Source: an uncultured Bacteroidales bacterium (lineage in GTDB: Bacteria; Bacteroidota; Bacteroidia; Bacteroidales; Paludibacteraceae). Taken from it: DNA of 50,641 nucleotides. Under the pieces are notes generated by a model that was not told where the DNA came from, made no database searches, and saw nothing but the letters and a program-made list of their open reading frames with translations. Position 1 is the stretch's first letter, and each line of letters starts with the position of its first letter. Shown here one piece after another: positions 16,079-23,875 of the stretch. The stretch spans positions 1 through 50,641 of the forward strand of contig CALUOH010000010.1 of NCBI GenBank assembly GCA_944322025.1. The letters are read 5' to 3'. The translations under genes and the position numbers were made by a program.

Positions 16079-18207
16079 TGAAACCGAACTTTAATGATAT
16101 AGACATCAAGGACATTGCGGCAAGCAAGGCTGTCTGCAATGGCGAAACATGGCTTACTCCGGAGCAGATACCCGTTAAGCCTGTATATACGAAAGAAGAC
16201 CTCGAAGGTATGGAGCACCTTAACTATGCGGCCGGTCTGCCTCCGTTCCTCCGTGGCCCATACAGCGGCATGTACGCCATGCGTCCATGGACCATCCGTC
16301 AGTACGCCGGGTTCTCCACTGCTGAGGAGTCAAACGCGTTCTACCGCCGTAACCTCGCGTCGGGACAGAAGGGTCTGTCAGTAGCGTTCGACCTCGCTAC
16401 TCACCGTGGCTACGATGCAGACCATGAGCGTGTCGTAGGTGACGTGGGTAAGGCCGGTGTGTCCATCTGCTCTGTGGAGGACATGAAAGTGCTGTTCAAC
16501 GGTATTCCTTTGAACAAGATGTCTGTCTCCATGACGATGAACGGCGCAGTGCTGCCTATCATGGCGTTCTACATCAACGCCGGACTGGAGCAGGGCGCGA
16601 AGCTCGAAGAGATGGCCGGTACGATACAGAACGACATCCTGAAGGAGTTCATGGTGCGCAACACGTACATCTATCCTCCGAAGTTCTCGATGAAAATCAT
16701 CGCCGACATATTCGAGTACACATCGAAGAACATGCCTAAGTTCAACTCCATCTCAATCTCCGGCTACCACATGCAGGAGGCTGGTGCAACTGACGATATC
16801 GAGTTGGCATACACACTGGCCGACGGTCTCGAATACCTCCGCGCCGGAGTTAATGCGGGCATGGATATTGACGCATTCGCGCCGCGCCTGTCATTCTTCT
16901 GGGCTATCGGAACAAACCACTTCATGGAGATAGCCAAGATGCGTGCCGCACGTCTTCTGTGGGCGAAGATTGTCAAGCAGTTCAATCCGAAGAACGAGAA
17001 ATCGCTCGCTCTCCGCACACACTGCCAGACTTCCGGATGGTCGCTCACGGAGCAGGATCCGTTCAACAATGTCGGCCGTACATGTATCGAGGCTATGGGC
17101 GCGGCTCTCGGCCACACCCAGTCTCTCCACACCAACGCTCTCGACGAGGCTATCGCTCTGCCGACAGACTTCTCTGCACGCATAGCGCGTAACACGCAGA
17201 TATACATACAGGAAGAGACCCAGATATGCCGCGAGATTGACCCATGGGCAGGCTCTTACTACATTGAGTCTCTCACACGCGACATCGCTGAGCGCGCATG
17301 GGCACACATACAGGAGATTGAGAAACTCGGCGGTATGGCCGCAGCCATCGAGACCGGCATACCGAAGATGCGCATCGAGGAGGCGGCTGCCCGCACTCAG
17401 GCTCGCATCGACTCTGGAGAACAGACCATTGTCGGCGTGAACAAGTACCGTCTTGAACACGAAGACCCGATAGACATTCTCGAAGTCGACAACACGGCTG
17501 TGCGCAAGCAGCAGATAGAACGCCTGAACGAGTTGAAGAAGAACCGTAACAACGACGATGTGAAGAAGGCTCTTGCCGCTATCACAGAGTGCGTCAAGAC
17601 GGGCAAGGGCAATCTGCTCGAACTCGCGGTAGAGGCTGCACGCGTACGTGCTACATTGGGTGAAATATCCTACGCCTGTGAAGAGGTCGTAGGCCGTTAT
17701 AAAGCAGTAATCAGAACAATATCAGGAGTGTACAGCGCAGGAACAAAAGACGATGCAGACTTCAAGCGTGCTTGTGAGCTTACGGCTGAGTTTGCCAAGA
17801 AAGAAGGTCGCCAGCCGCGTATCATGATCGCGAAGATGGGTCAGGACGGCCACGACCGTGGTGCAAAAGTAGTTGCAACGGGTTATGCCGATTGCGGTTT
17901 CGATGTGGATATGGGGCCGTTGTTCCAGACTCCGGCTGAGGCCGCTAAACAGGCAGTGGAGAACGACGTGCATGTACTCGGTGTATCATCACTTGCTGCG
18001 GGTCATAAGACTCTCATTCCGCAGGTGATAGCAGAGCTGAAGAAGCTCGGCCGCGAGGACATCATCGTGACGGCAGGCGGTGTCATCCCGCCGCAGGACT
18101 ACGACTTCCTGTATAAGGCCGGCGTTGCCGCCATCTTCGGCCCGGGTTCGCCCGTAGCCAAGTCGGCTGCCACAGTGATGGAAATCCTGCTGAAGACGAT
18201 AGAGTAA
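16078..18207 (+). CDS. mutB: Methylmalonyl-CoA mutase large (alpha) subunit
   Basis: A 709-aa catalytic subunit. The substrate-binding barrel begins with the family segment [17 protein letters not shown] near residue 79. The C-terminal cobalamin-binding domain carries [11 protein letters not shown] (about 587-597), whose His is the lower ligand of B12 (DxHxxG), followed by the [10 protein letters not shown] segment. It interconverts succinyl-CoA and methylmalonyl-CoA with adenosylcobalamin. It is coupled to mutA by a one-base overlap and followed by a strong terminator. No epimerase or decarboxylase subunit lies in the window. Confidence 0.97.
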   Translation: MKPNFNDIDIKDIAASKAVCNGETWLTPEQIPVKPVYTKEDLEGMEHLNYAAGLPPFLRGPYSGMYAMRPWTIRQYAGFSTAEESNAFYRRNLASGQKGLSVAFDLATHRGYDADHERVVGDVGKAGVSICSVEDMKVLFNGIPLNKMSVSMTMNGAVLPIMAFYINAGLEQGAKLEEMAGTIQNDILKEFMVRNTYIYPPKFSMKIIADIFEYTSKNMPKFNSISISGYHMQEAGATDDIELAYTLADGLEYLRAGVNAGMDIDAFAPRLSFFWAIGTNHFMEIAKMRAARLLWAKIVKQFNPKNEKSLALRTHCQTSGWSLTEQDPFNNVGRTCIEAMGAALGHTQSLHTNALDEAIALPTDFSARIARNTQIYIQEETQICREIDPWAGSYYIESLTRDIAERAWAHIQEIEKLGGMAAAIETGIPKMRIEEAAARTQARIDSGEQTIVGVNKYRLEHEDPIDILEVDNTAVRKQQIERLNELKKNRNNDDVKKALAAITECVKTGKGNLLELAVEAARVRATLGEISYACEEVVGRYKAVIRTISGVYSAGTKDDADFKRACELTAEFAKKEGRQPRIMIAKMGQDGHDRGAKVVATGYADCGFDVDMGPLFQTPAEAAKQAVENDVHVLGVSSLAAGHKTLIPQVIAELKKLGREDIIVTAGGVIPPQDYDFLYKAGVAAIFGPGSPVAKSAATVMEILLKTIE

Positions 18208-18222
18208 TCATTCTGTCAGCAG

Positions 18223-18267
18223 AAAAAGGAATCGGCTCACACCCTCGTGTGAGCCGATTCCTTTTTT
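18223..18267 (+). terminator. Terminator after mutAB
   Basis: A near-perfect stem AAAGGAATCGGCTCACA / TGTGAGCCGATTCCTTT with a short loop and a run of T on the 3' side. An A-run on the 5' side means it could also work on the minus strand. Confidence 0.93.
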
Positions 18268-18287
18268 ATTCCAAGTATGGTGTACTG

Positions 18288-18365
18288 TCATGACCATACA
18301 GTTTTCACCTTTTCGTCCTCTATGTGCAGCAGGTACACGCCCGCTGATTTAACCAGCTTCTTCAT
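18288..18365 (-). pseudogene. Remnant of a T9SS C-terminal sorting domain
   Basis: A 25-codon minus-strand frame reading MKKLVKSAGVYLLHIEDEK and seven further residues. GVYLL.I.....K.V is the pattern at the extreme C terminus of T9SS cargo. The frame upstream meets a stop after six codons and shows no cargo domain. I read it as the tail of a lost gene; a 25-aa functional peptide is a less likely alternative. Confidence 0.55.
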
Positions 18366-18430
18366 ACTTCCCCCAATCTCCCGTCATAACCTATCTGCCA
18401 ACCTGTCTCTCCCCTCCCTATATCCATAAA

Positions 18431-18480
18431 TGTAAACCAAGGTTAAAAAGACGTACTCTCAAGCCAGCTCTCAGCCAGTC
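18431..18480 (-). repeat. R1 dispersed intergenic repeat, copy 3
   Basis: On the minus strand: GACTGGCTGAGAGCTGGCTT, then GAGAGTACGTCTTTTTAACC and TTGGTTTACA. This is the GCTGGC-type 5' arm, with one change in the core (GTCT for GTGT). Confidence 0.78.
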
Positions 18481-18485
18481 TTTTC

Positions 18486-18528
18486 CTATGCTCTCCATAC
18501 GGGGAGCATAGGGCGAGAGTACGTGTTT
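18486..18528 (+). repeat. R1 dispersed intergenic repeat, copy 4 (3' truncated)
   Basis: GCGAGAGTACGTGTTT is intact, but the TTTAAC tail is replaced by CGCGAGGG. The 5' arm forms a hairpin CTATGCTC...GAGCATAG. It faces copy 3 in inverted orientation. Confidence 0.6.
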
Positions 18529-18551
18529 CGCGAGGGAATAGGTGGGTGATG

Positions 18552-18592
18552 AAAAAGCGAAGTCCATGCAACACACGTTGCATGGACTTCGC
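18552..18592 (-). terminator. Terminator of the nusB-to-radical SAM gene string
   Basis: A perfect 16-bp stem GCGAAGTCCATGCAAC / GTTGCATGGACTTCGC with a 4-nt loop. Read on the minus strand it is followed by TTTTTC. Confidence 0.92.
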
Positions 18593-18653
18593 CGTATATG
18601 TATCTGTATGGAGGCCCTTACATCAATAGCCCCTTGCCTGATGCAGTACTGCG

Positions 18654-19418
18654 TCATTTCGTCACTTGAGTGGCAATGCCGAGGGCGCGGACGCGGGCGG
18701 CAATGCGGTCGAGTTCATCGTACTCTATCTTGGTGAGGTTCTTGGCCGGGGTGGGGCGGTCGAGAGAGTAGAGCATCACCTCCTTCGGCATGATGCGGCG
18801 CAGCGCGTCGAGCCATGCGGATACCTCCTCTTCTGTGGTGTTGTCAAAGTGCTTCCCGCCGTAGTTCCCGCGCAGGAAGAGGGTCTGAATGATGACGTTG
18901 CCGTGGAAATCGGCCAGTTCGTCTATCACTTTTTCGACAGAGTATCGGCCAGTGGGGCGGTTGATGACCTGCACTGTGGAGTCGAGCGCGGAGTCGAGTT
19001 TGAGTATGTTGTTGTCCACGCGGTTGAGCGCATTGCGCACCTGCTGTTTCCATATCATGGTCGCGTTGCTTAGCACACTGATTTTCGCCTCGGGGAAATA
19101 TTTGTCCCTGAGCGCGATGGTGTCGTCTATGATTTCGGAAAACTCGCGGTGCGTGGTAGGTTCACCGTTGCCCGCGAAGGTTATCACGTCAATCCCCTCG
19201 CCCTTTTCCTTTAACTCTATCAGCCTTTTTTCGAGTGCGCTGTATACTTCGGAGCGCGAGGGCTGATAGCTTTCTGGGTTCTGGAAGTTGAAGCCGCATT
19301 CGCAATAGACGCAGTCGAATGAGCATATCTTTGCCTGTTCGTGGAGCAGGTTCACGCCGAGCGAGCGGCCGAGGCGGCGACTGTGTATTGGGCCTATGAT
19401 GATAGTGTCGAATAGCAT
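18654..19418 (-). CDS. Radical SAM protein
   Basis: A 254-aa protein with the 4Fe-4S/SAM motif CSFDCVYC (Cys-x3-Cys-x2-Cys, about residues 32-39) and the GNGEP motif (FAGNGEPTTH, about 100) that binds SAM. It resembles the stand-alone radical SAM group of Bacteroidota that begins IIGPIHSRRLGRSLG. The substrate is unknown. Proximity to lipB suggested lipoyl synthase, but LipA has an extra N-terminal Cys triad that is absent here, so this is not LipA. It is the last gene of the minus-strand string, 29 nt after lipB and ended by a strong hairpin. Confidence 0.87.
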   Translation of the reverse strand: MLFDTIIIGPIHSRRLGRSLGVNLLHEQAKICSFDCVYCECGFNFQNPESYQPSRSEVYSALEKRLIELKEKGEGIDVITFAGNGEPTTHREFSEIIDDTIALRDKYFPEAKISVLSNATMIWKQQVRNALNRVDNNILKLDSALDSTVQVINRPTGRYSVEKVIDELADFHGNVIIQTLFLRGNYGGKHFDNTTEEEVSAWLDALRRIMPKEVMLYSLDRPTPAKNLTKIEYDELDRIAARVRALGIATQVTK

Positions 19419-19447
19419 GGTCGTATATGTTTTGATGAATAGTACGT

Positions 19448-20119
19448 TTATCTGAATATGCGTTCAAACTCCTCAGCGATGAACTGTCGGGTCTCGTTAA
19501 TGTCAATGGGGTGACCCGTTTCGGAGGCTATGGAGCATACCCCCTTGTCCACGAAGCCACAGGGGTTGATGTTGTGGAAATAGCTTAGGTCGGTGTTGAC
19601 ATTCAGCGCGAAGCCGTGCATGGTCACGAAGCGGGATGAGCGTACGCCGATGGCGCATATCTTACGCTGCCGTCCGGGTGTCTCGGGGTCGAGCCATACG
19701 CCCGTCGCCCCGTGCAGCCGCCCGCCGCGCAGTCCGTAACGCGCTATGGTACGTATGACCGCCTCTTCCACTCGGTCTATATAGTCTTTCAGACCGAGGT
19801 GGAAGTTGTCGAGGTCGAATATGGGGTAGCCTACTATCTGTCCCGGGCCGTGATATGTGATGTCGCCTCCACGGTTTGTGTGCACGAACTTTATGCCGTG
19901 CTCCGCGAGGTAATCGTCTGTCATGAGCATGTTTGCGGGCTTGCCGCTCTTGCCGAGCGTATAGACATGGGGATGTTCGCACAATATGAGGTAGTTGTGT
20001 GTGGGCCTGTCCTCTTTCTTGTCCGCTATTGTCCTGTTGAACAGCTCCTCCTGCCGGGCGTATGCCTCGTCATACTCTGTCAGCCCCCAGTCGAGCAGCT
20101 CTATATCTCTGTTTGCCAT
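19448..20119 (-). CDS. lipB: Lipoyl(octanoyl) transferase
   Basis: A 223-aa enzyme that moves octanoyl from acyl carrier protein to lipoyl domains of 2-oxoacid dehydrogenases and the glycine cleavage H protein. Family motifs are RGGDITYHGPGQIVGYP, the conserved Lys in RKICAIGVR, and the catalytic Cys in NINPCGF. Its 5' end overlaps the 3' end of coaE by 50 nt in another frame. The family N terminus (IELLDWGLTEYDEA) lies inside the overlap, so the overlap is real rather than a start error. Confidence 0.94.
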   Translation of the reverse strand: MANRDIELLDWGLTEYDEAYARQEELFNRTIADKKEDRPTHNYLILCEHPHVYTLGKSGKPANMLMTDDYLAEHGIKFVHTNRGGDITYHGPGQIVGYPIFDLDNFHLGLKDYIDRVEEAVIRTIARYGLRGGRLHGATGVWLDPETPGRQRKICAIGVRSSRFVTMHGFALNVNTDLSYFHNINPCGFVDKGVCSIASETGHPIDINETRQFIAEEFERIFR

Positions 20120-20702
20120 GATGTTTTATGGTTTCTATTATGCGTTCCACCTGTGGAATTAGCATCTGCTGTCCGTCGTTCGTGATGTGGAAGTCGGACA
20201 TCTCGGCTATCCTATGCTGGTCTATCTGTGCCGTCATACGTTCGCGTATGTGCTGTTCGTCGGTCCTGTCGCGGCGGCAGGCGCGGGCTATGCGCACATC
20301 GTCGGGCGCGGTGACGGCTACTATGAGGTCGACATACTCGTCAAGTCCACATTCGTAGAGTATGGCTGACTCGACGGCTACCATGGAGTGAGTGGAGGCG
20401 AGGCTGTCAGCCCAAAGCATGAAGTCTTTGCATACGACGGGGTGGACAATGGCGTTGACGGTCTGCCGGGCCGATTCGTCCGCAAATATTATATTGGCCA
20501 GCGCGTCACGGTCGAGAGTTTCTCCCTTGTATATTGTCTCTCCGAATATTGCCGTGAGGCTATCCCTTATTTCTTTGGAGTTGGCCATGAGCCGTTTTGC
20601 GTTCCGGTCAGAGTCGTAGACAGGTATGCCGTACAGGTCAAATAGTTGCGCTACGACTGATTTGCCGGAACCTATTCCCCCTGTTATGCCTATGAGTATC
20701 AT
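20070..20702 (-). CDS. coaE: Dephospho-CoA kinase
   Basis: A 210-aa P-loop kinase (GITGGIGSGKS, 5-15) that phosphorylates dephospho-CoA in the last step of coenzyme A synthesis. Other family signs are PVYDSDRNAKRL and the nucleotide-site segment TAPDDVRIARACRRD. The last ~16 residues (GKQRYRAARLGADRV) extend past the usual end of the domain and overlap lipB. The start overlaps the YbbR-like gene in ATGA (20699-20702). Cytosolic. Confidence 0.94.
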   Translation of the reverse strand: MILIGITGGIGSGKSVVAQLFDLYGIPVYDSDRNAKRLMANSKEIRDSLTAIFGETIYKGETLDRDALANIIFADESARQTVNAIVHPVVCKDFMLWADSLASTHSMVAVESAILYECGLDEYVDLIVAVTAPDDVRIARACRRDRTDEQHIRERMTAQIDQHRIAEMSDFHITNDGQQMLIPQVERIIETIKHHGKQRYRAARLGADRV

Positions 20703-21703
20703 TGCGGTTTCTCCTCGAATATGTATTCTATCTCGGACGGCGATATGCGTACCTTCTGTACGTAGTCCGGACGGCGAGTCACCCTGAGTTTCGTCCTCCC
20801 GTTGAAACCTTTTTCCGCCAGCATATTATAGTCGACGACAACGGCGAAGTCGCGCTCTGTTACCTTGTTGAAGCGGCTCAGCCCGACAGTAAATGTCAGC
20901 TTGACTTCTGCGGGGAAAGCACGCAGGGCGACGTTCGGTGGAAAGTTGACTGTGGAGATGCGCACGGGCACGGACTTCTCTGTGGACATCTCTACCCCTA
21001 TATGTGCATCAATGACAGAGGGTGTTATTGTGATGCCCTTGTAGCGGTCTGATGGTGTGAGTTGTATGTCAGAGGTCTTTGATAGCTGAATGTCAGGGTA
21101 TGAGAGTTTGATTTCCGTCAGTGTGTCGAGAGCGGCCATGTCGGCATAGACTGTGGCTTCGTGCACAGAGAGTTGCACGGAGTCCATGATGATGTGTTGT
21201 GGAGCTATGGGCGGTTTGGCCTCGAGCGTGAACGGCACTTTCTTTGATTGCAAGATGGTGTATCGCGCCTGAATGACTGACGGTGTGACGCTGATAATCT
21301 GTGTGGATGTGGCAAAGCGGGAGTTGATGCGAGAGAGCAGTTCGTCAACGGGCTTTTCCAATATGCCTGAGCCGTCAAACTCCGATGTGAGGTCTATCTT
21401 TATAGGCTCTATGTTTTTCTTCTTCATGTAGCCCCACAGCTCTTTGCCTTCGTCTTTGAGTACGAATGAGAGCGACTGAGGCAGTTCTGAGTCAAGCCTT
21501 ATGTCTGATGGAAGGGAGGTGTATTCGAGCGGGATATTGACCTTTACTTCACGCCGTGCGCCTGTGCCGTGCAAGAGCCAGAAGAAGAATGCGACGGCAA
21601 GAAACAGCAAAAAAATCGCAAAATCCTTTGTGAGAATGGATGATGCGATTTTTCTGAGGTACTTTCTCACTATGACGATATACCTTTTTCTATTTTCTAT
21701 CAT
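20699..21703 (-). CDS. YbbR/CdaR-like domain membrane protein
   Basis: 334 aa from the chosen ATG at 21703 (MIENRKRY). One transmembrane segment follows a basic N terminus (FAIFLLFLAVAFFFWLLHG, about 23-41), then a long periplasmic part with YbbR-type beta repeats. YbbR domains in CdaR regulate diadenylate cyclase in Firmicutes, but no cyclase gene is next to this one, so the role is unassigned. A longer frame starting at 21787 adds 28 residues before the basic N terminus that look unlike a protein start. It overlaps coaE by 4 nt. Confidence 0.82.
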   Translation of the reverse strand: MIENRKRYIVIVRKYLRKIASSILTKDFAIFLLFLAVAFFFWLLHGTGARREVKVNIPLEYTSLPSDIRLDSELPQSLSFVLKDEGKELWGYMKKKNIEPIKIDLTSEFDGSGILEKPVDELLSRINSRFATSTQIISVTPSVIQARYTILQSKKVPFTLEAKPPIAPQHIIMDSVQLSVHEATVYADMAALDTLTEIKLSYPDIQLSKTSDIQLTPSDRYKGITITPSVIDAHIGVEMSTEKSVPVRISTVNFPPNVALRAFPAEVKLTFTVGLSRFNKVTERDFAVVVDYNMLAEKGFNGRTKLRVTRRPDYVQKVRISPSEIEYIFEEKPQ

Positions 21704-21887
21704 CATTATGATTTTAGCTGTGTAAGGAAAATTCCGGCCTTTTTCATGACATACACGTTTGGATTTATGCCAATGGAAATCAGACATAATCCCATCTAAT
21801 AGACCTATTGTCTGAGAACCATGAACTGGCTATTCTCCACAGACCTGTCCAGACCACTCAGACAAAACGATAAATGAAATAGCCGAA

Positions 21888-21919
21888 CTTGATATGAGAC
21901 CGGAAAGCCTCATATCAAG
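21888..21919 (-). terminator. Hairpin downstream of yajC
   Basis: A perfect 11-bp stem CTTGATATGAG / CTCATATCAAG with a 10-nt loop. There is no strong T-run on the minus side, so it could be a processing or partial termination site between yajC and the YbbR-like gene. Confidence 0.6.
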
Positions 21920-21931
21920 CAAGTTTTCATC

Positions 21932-22261
21932 TTATTTTGCAGCCGGAGTTTGGTTAGCGTCCTCTGGAGAGTCGAATACCATGTTCTTGTTCACGCGGAT
22001 TTTGACGCCGTCCGTGATTTCTACTACGACATAGTTGTCTTTCACTTCACGTACTTTACCGTAGATGCCTCCTGAGGTGATGATGTGTTTTCCGTTCTCG
22101 AGGCTGTCTTGGAATTTTTTGATTTCTTTCTGACGCTTTGACTGTGGGCGTATCATGAAGAAATAGAATACGACGAAAATCAGTACGAGCATCAAAATCT
22201 GCATTATACCGCTCCCTGTGCCCGGCGCGGCTTCTGCCGCATCCAAAATGATGTTAAGCAT
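21932..22261 (-). CDS. yajC: Preprotein translocase subunit YajC
   Basis: A 109-aa inner-membrane accessory protein of the Sec translocase. One transmembrane segment (MQILMLVLIFVVFYFFMI, about 20-37) is followed by the family signature RPQSKRQKEIKKF and a cytosolic beta domain (SGGIYGKVREVKDNYVVVEI). Preceded by its own promoter at 22298-22329. NusB upstream and YajC are commonly adjacent in Bacteroidales. Confidence 0.95.
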   Translation of the reverse strand: MLNIILDAAEAAPGTGSGIMQILMLVLIFVVFYFFMIRPQSKRQKEIKKFQDSLENGKHIITSGGIYGKVREVKDNYVVVEITDGVKIRVNKNMVFDSPEDANQTPAAK

Positions 22262-22297
22262 ATAGTTCGTTTAGTTGGTTAAATTATAATTCCGCTA

Positions 22298-22329
22298 CAA
22301 AGGTAGTGAAAACATTCCGTACGGGCAAG
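22298..22329 (-). promoter_or_regulatory. yajC promoter
   Basis: On the minus strand the -7 box TACCTTTG (22298-22305) lies 20 nt downstream of CTTG (22326-22329), matching the Bacteroidota -33/-7 spacing. The start codon is at 22261. Confidence 0.75.
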
Positions 22330-22411
22330 CCGCCGTAGAGAGAATGTTTTGCCGAATTTTGTCCTGCTATATTCCAAAAAGGAGATGCAGTGATGGTGTC
22401 TCAATGTGAGG

Positions 22412-23374
22412 TCATTCATGATTACCGGGTATGTAACCTACCTTCTGCAACTTGAATTCGGCTTTAAGCTTGACAACAATGCGGTCGAGTATCCCGTTTA
22501 TGAATGTGCCGCTGCGCTCAGTGCTATAGTATTTGGCAATTTCTATATATTCGTTGAGCGTTGCGTTTATGGGGATTGTCGGGAAACTGAGAAGCTCAGC
22601 TATCGCAATCTTCATTATCACTATATCCATCAGTGCGATACGGTCGTACTCCCAGTTTTGTAGTGTTTCCCTGATGAGTTCGGTGGCGTACTGGCTGTTC
22701 TTTATAGTCTCATCGAACAGTGTAAGTACGAAATGCCTGTCACCTTCGTTCTTGAACATAGGGAGGAACGCCTGAGCTGCGCCGTTCTCCTCGCTGAACA
22801 TACGGATGGTTTTGGTGACAAAGCTTGCTGTGATTTCGAAGTCGTCAACCCAGTAGATGCTCTGCTCTTCGAGTGCTTCTTCTATCTCGGTGCGGATATC
22901 GTCATCGCGCAGGATGATGCTCTTGAAGATTTTACGCCATAACTCTTTGTCATCCTCATAGGTGGAGTCGGGAGCGGACATGTACGAGCGGTAGAGGTCG
23001 GACTCCTCTATCTTATTGAAGATGTCTCTTATGAGGTTGTTATAGTCGCTCCATGACATGGGGTTCTCGCTGAGGTATTCCTGCATGGCAGTGTTTTCGG
23101 CGAGCTGCCGGGCGAAGCGGTTGTTCACAAAGCGCATGTTGGGGTTCAGTTCCTCTTCTGTCGGCCTAATTTTGTTCTTCCCGAAGTCTATCCTCATTTC
23201 CGCAAAGCGTGTGATGTCAAGTATGAGGACGAAGAGGTAGAAGTAGAGGTCATAAGTTTTTTTGATGCTGAGTATAAGCTCATTGCGAGCGGCATAAGAA
23301 TCGGAAGTACCCCCCACGAGGTGTGAGTACAGGATTTGAATAACCTTAATACGTAGAAGAACTCTGTTTATCAT
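22412..23374 (-). CDS. nusB: Transcription antitermination factor NusB (long Bacteroidota form)
   Basis: A 320-aa protein. It opens with MINRVLLRIKVIQILYSH, the RNA-binding start of NusB, and the canonical C-terminal half is near 205-310 (LMDIVIMKIAIAELLSFP, INATLNEYIEIAKYYS). NusB with NusE binds boxA RNA and prevents Rho termination in rRNA operons. It is twice the E. coli length because of a central insert, as is usual in Bacteroidota. Its leader contains a long-range helix (23401-23473), and it has a consensus promoter. Confidence 0.93.
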   Translation of the reverse strand: MINRVLLRIKVIQILYSHLVGGTSDSYAARNELILSIKKTYDLYFYLFVLILDITRFAEMRIDFGKNKIRPTEEELNPNMRFVNNRFARQLAENTAMQEYLSENPMSWSDYNNLIRDIFNKIEESDLYRSYMSAPDSTYEDDKELWRKIFKSIILRDDDIRTEIEEALEEQSIYWVDDFEITASFVTKTIRMFSEENGAAQAFLPMFKNEGDRHFVLTLFDETIKNSQYATELIRETLQNWEYDRIALMDIVIMKIAIAELLSFPTIPINATLNEYIEIAKYYSTERSGTFINGILDRIVVKLKAEFKLQKVGYIPGNHE

Positions 23375-23400
23375 AAATCAGTAGGTTTTGTTTGACCTTT

Positions 23401-23473
23401 GGAGCGGCATAGGCTATGCGCTATACGGTAAACACGTTGTCTATCAGCGTGGTGCAAGTGCATGTGCCGCTCC
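23401..23473 (-). promoter_or_regulatory. Structured leader of the nusB transcript
   Basis: Within the ~105-nt leader, GGAGCGGCA at the 5' end pairs with TGCCGCTCC 55 nt later, a 9-bp perfect helix closing the leader. Inside, next to the 3' arm, lies the dyad GCATAG-G-CTATGC (23407-23419). It is nearly tRNA-sized, but has no TTCGA loop or cloverleaf and is not a tRNA. Confidence 0.5.
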
Positions 23474-23487
23474 GTGATTCAAGAGTG

Positions 23488-23519
23488 CAAAGATAGTGAA
23501 AGGTGTATATATGTGCAAG
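23488..23519 (-). promoter_or_regulatory. nusB promoter
   Basis: The minus-strand -7 box TATCTTTG (23488-23495) is 20 nt downstream of CTTG (23516-23519). The expected start of RNA is near 23481, just before the 5' arm of the leader helix. Confidence 0.75.
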
Positions 23520-23675
23520 CTAAAAAGTTATGTTTTGGCGATGAGGGTGTTAATGTCTGGCATATAGTCTTGAAACAGAGGATGTGAGGCCGGTGTGCAA
23601 GGACGTGCGGAGGTATGGTTTTCCGTGCCGGAAAAATCGGGCGACATTTCTAACTGTTTTTCCAATAAAAAGGTG

Positions 23676-23683
23676 TAACTTTG
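23676..23683 (+). promoter_or_regulatory. -7 promoter box for recJ
   Basis: TAACTTTG matches TAnnTTTG. A T-rich stretch (GTTTTT, 23656-23661) lies closer than the usual -33 spacing. The start codon follows about 190 nt downstream. Confidence 0.6.
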
Positions 23684-23875
23684 TAGTAGATAGTTTGTCC
23701 TGGCGTAGCCAAATGGGAAACATGTTTTCATTTGTGTCTGCGCACGGTTTTCGCTGTTGCAGAAGATGGGAGGCGGAGAGTGGAATGATGCCTTCGGGTT
23801 CAGCCGTGCATTTATGGGGGAGCGTGGAGACGGCACGGCGGAGTGTTCTTCCGATATCAAAAAAACAATATATAA

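Larger units (their letters stand above)
18208..18653. other. Convergent spacer between mutB and the radical SAM gene
   Basis: Contains the mutAB terminator, a minus-strand remnant encoding a T9SS sorting tail (18288-18365), a C-rich stretch, two R1 copies in opposite orientation with a small hairpin between them (CTATGCTC / GAGCATAG, 18486-18511), and the terminator of the minus-strand operon (18552-18592). Confidence 0.7.
23375..23875. other. Divergent spacer nusB / recJ
   Basis: Holds the nusB leader and promoter on the minus strand and a plus-strand -7 box at 23676-23683 for recJ. The ~190-nt recJ leader (to 23875) shows no clear structure. Frames here lack any coding features. Confidence 0.6.

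Noticed and set aside
18654..19418. Radical SAM gene next to lipB as lipoyl synthase
   Set aside because: Only one Cys-x3-Cys-x2-Cys motif is present and the N-terminal auxiliary cluster cysteines of LipA are missing.
23401..23473. tRNA-like appearance of the nusB leader (7-bp acceptor-like stem, 73 nt)
   Set aside because: No TTCGA-type loop, no plausible anticodon arm or conserved positions 8-9; treated as a structured leader only.
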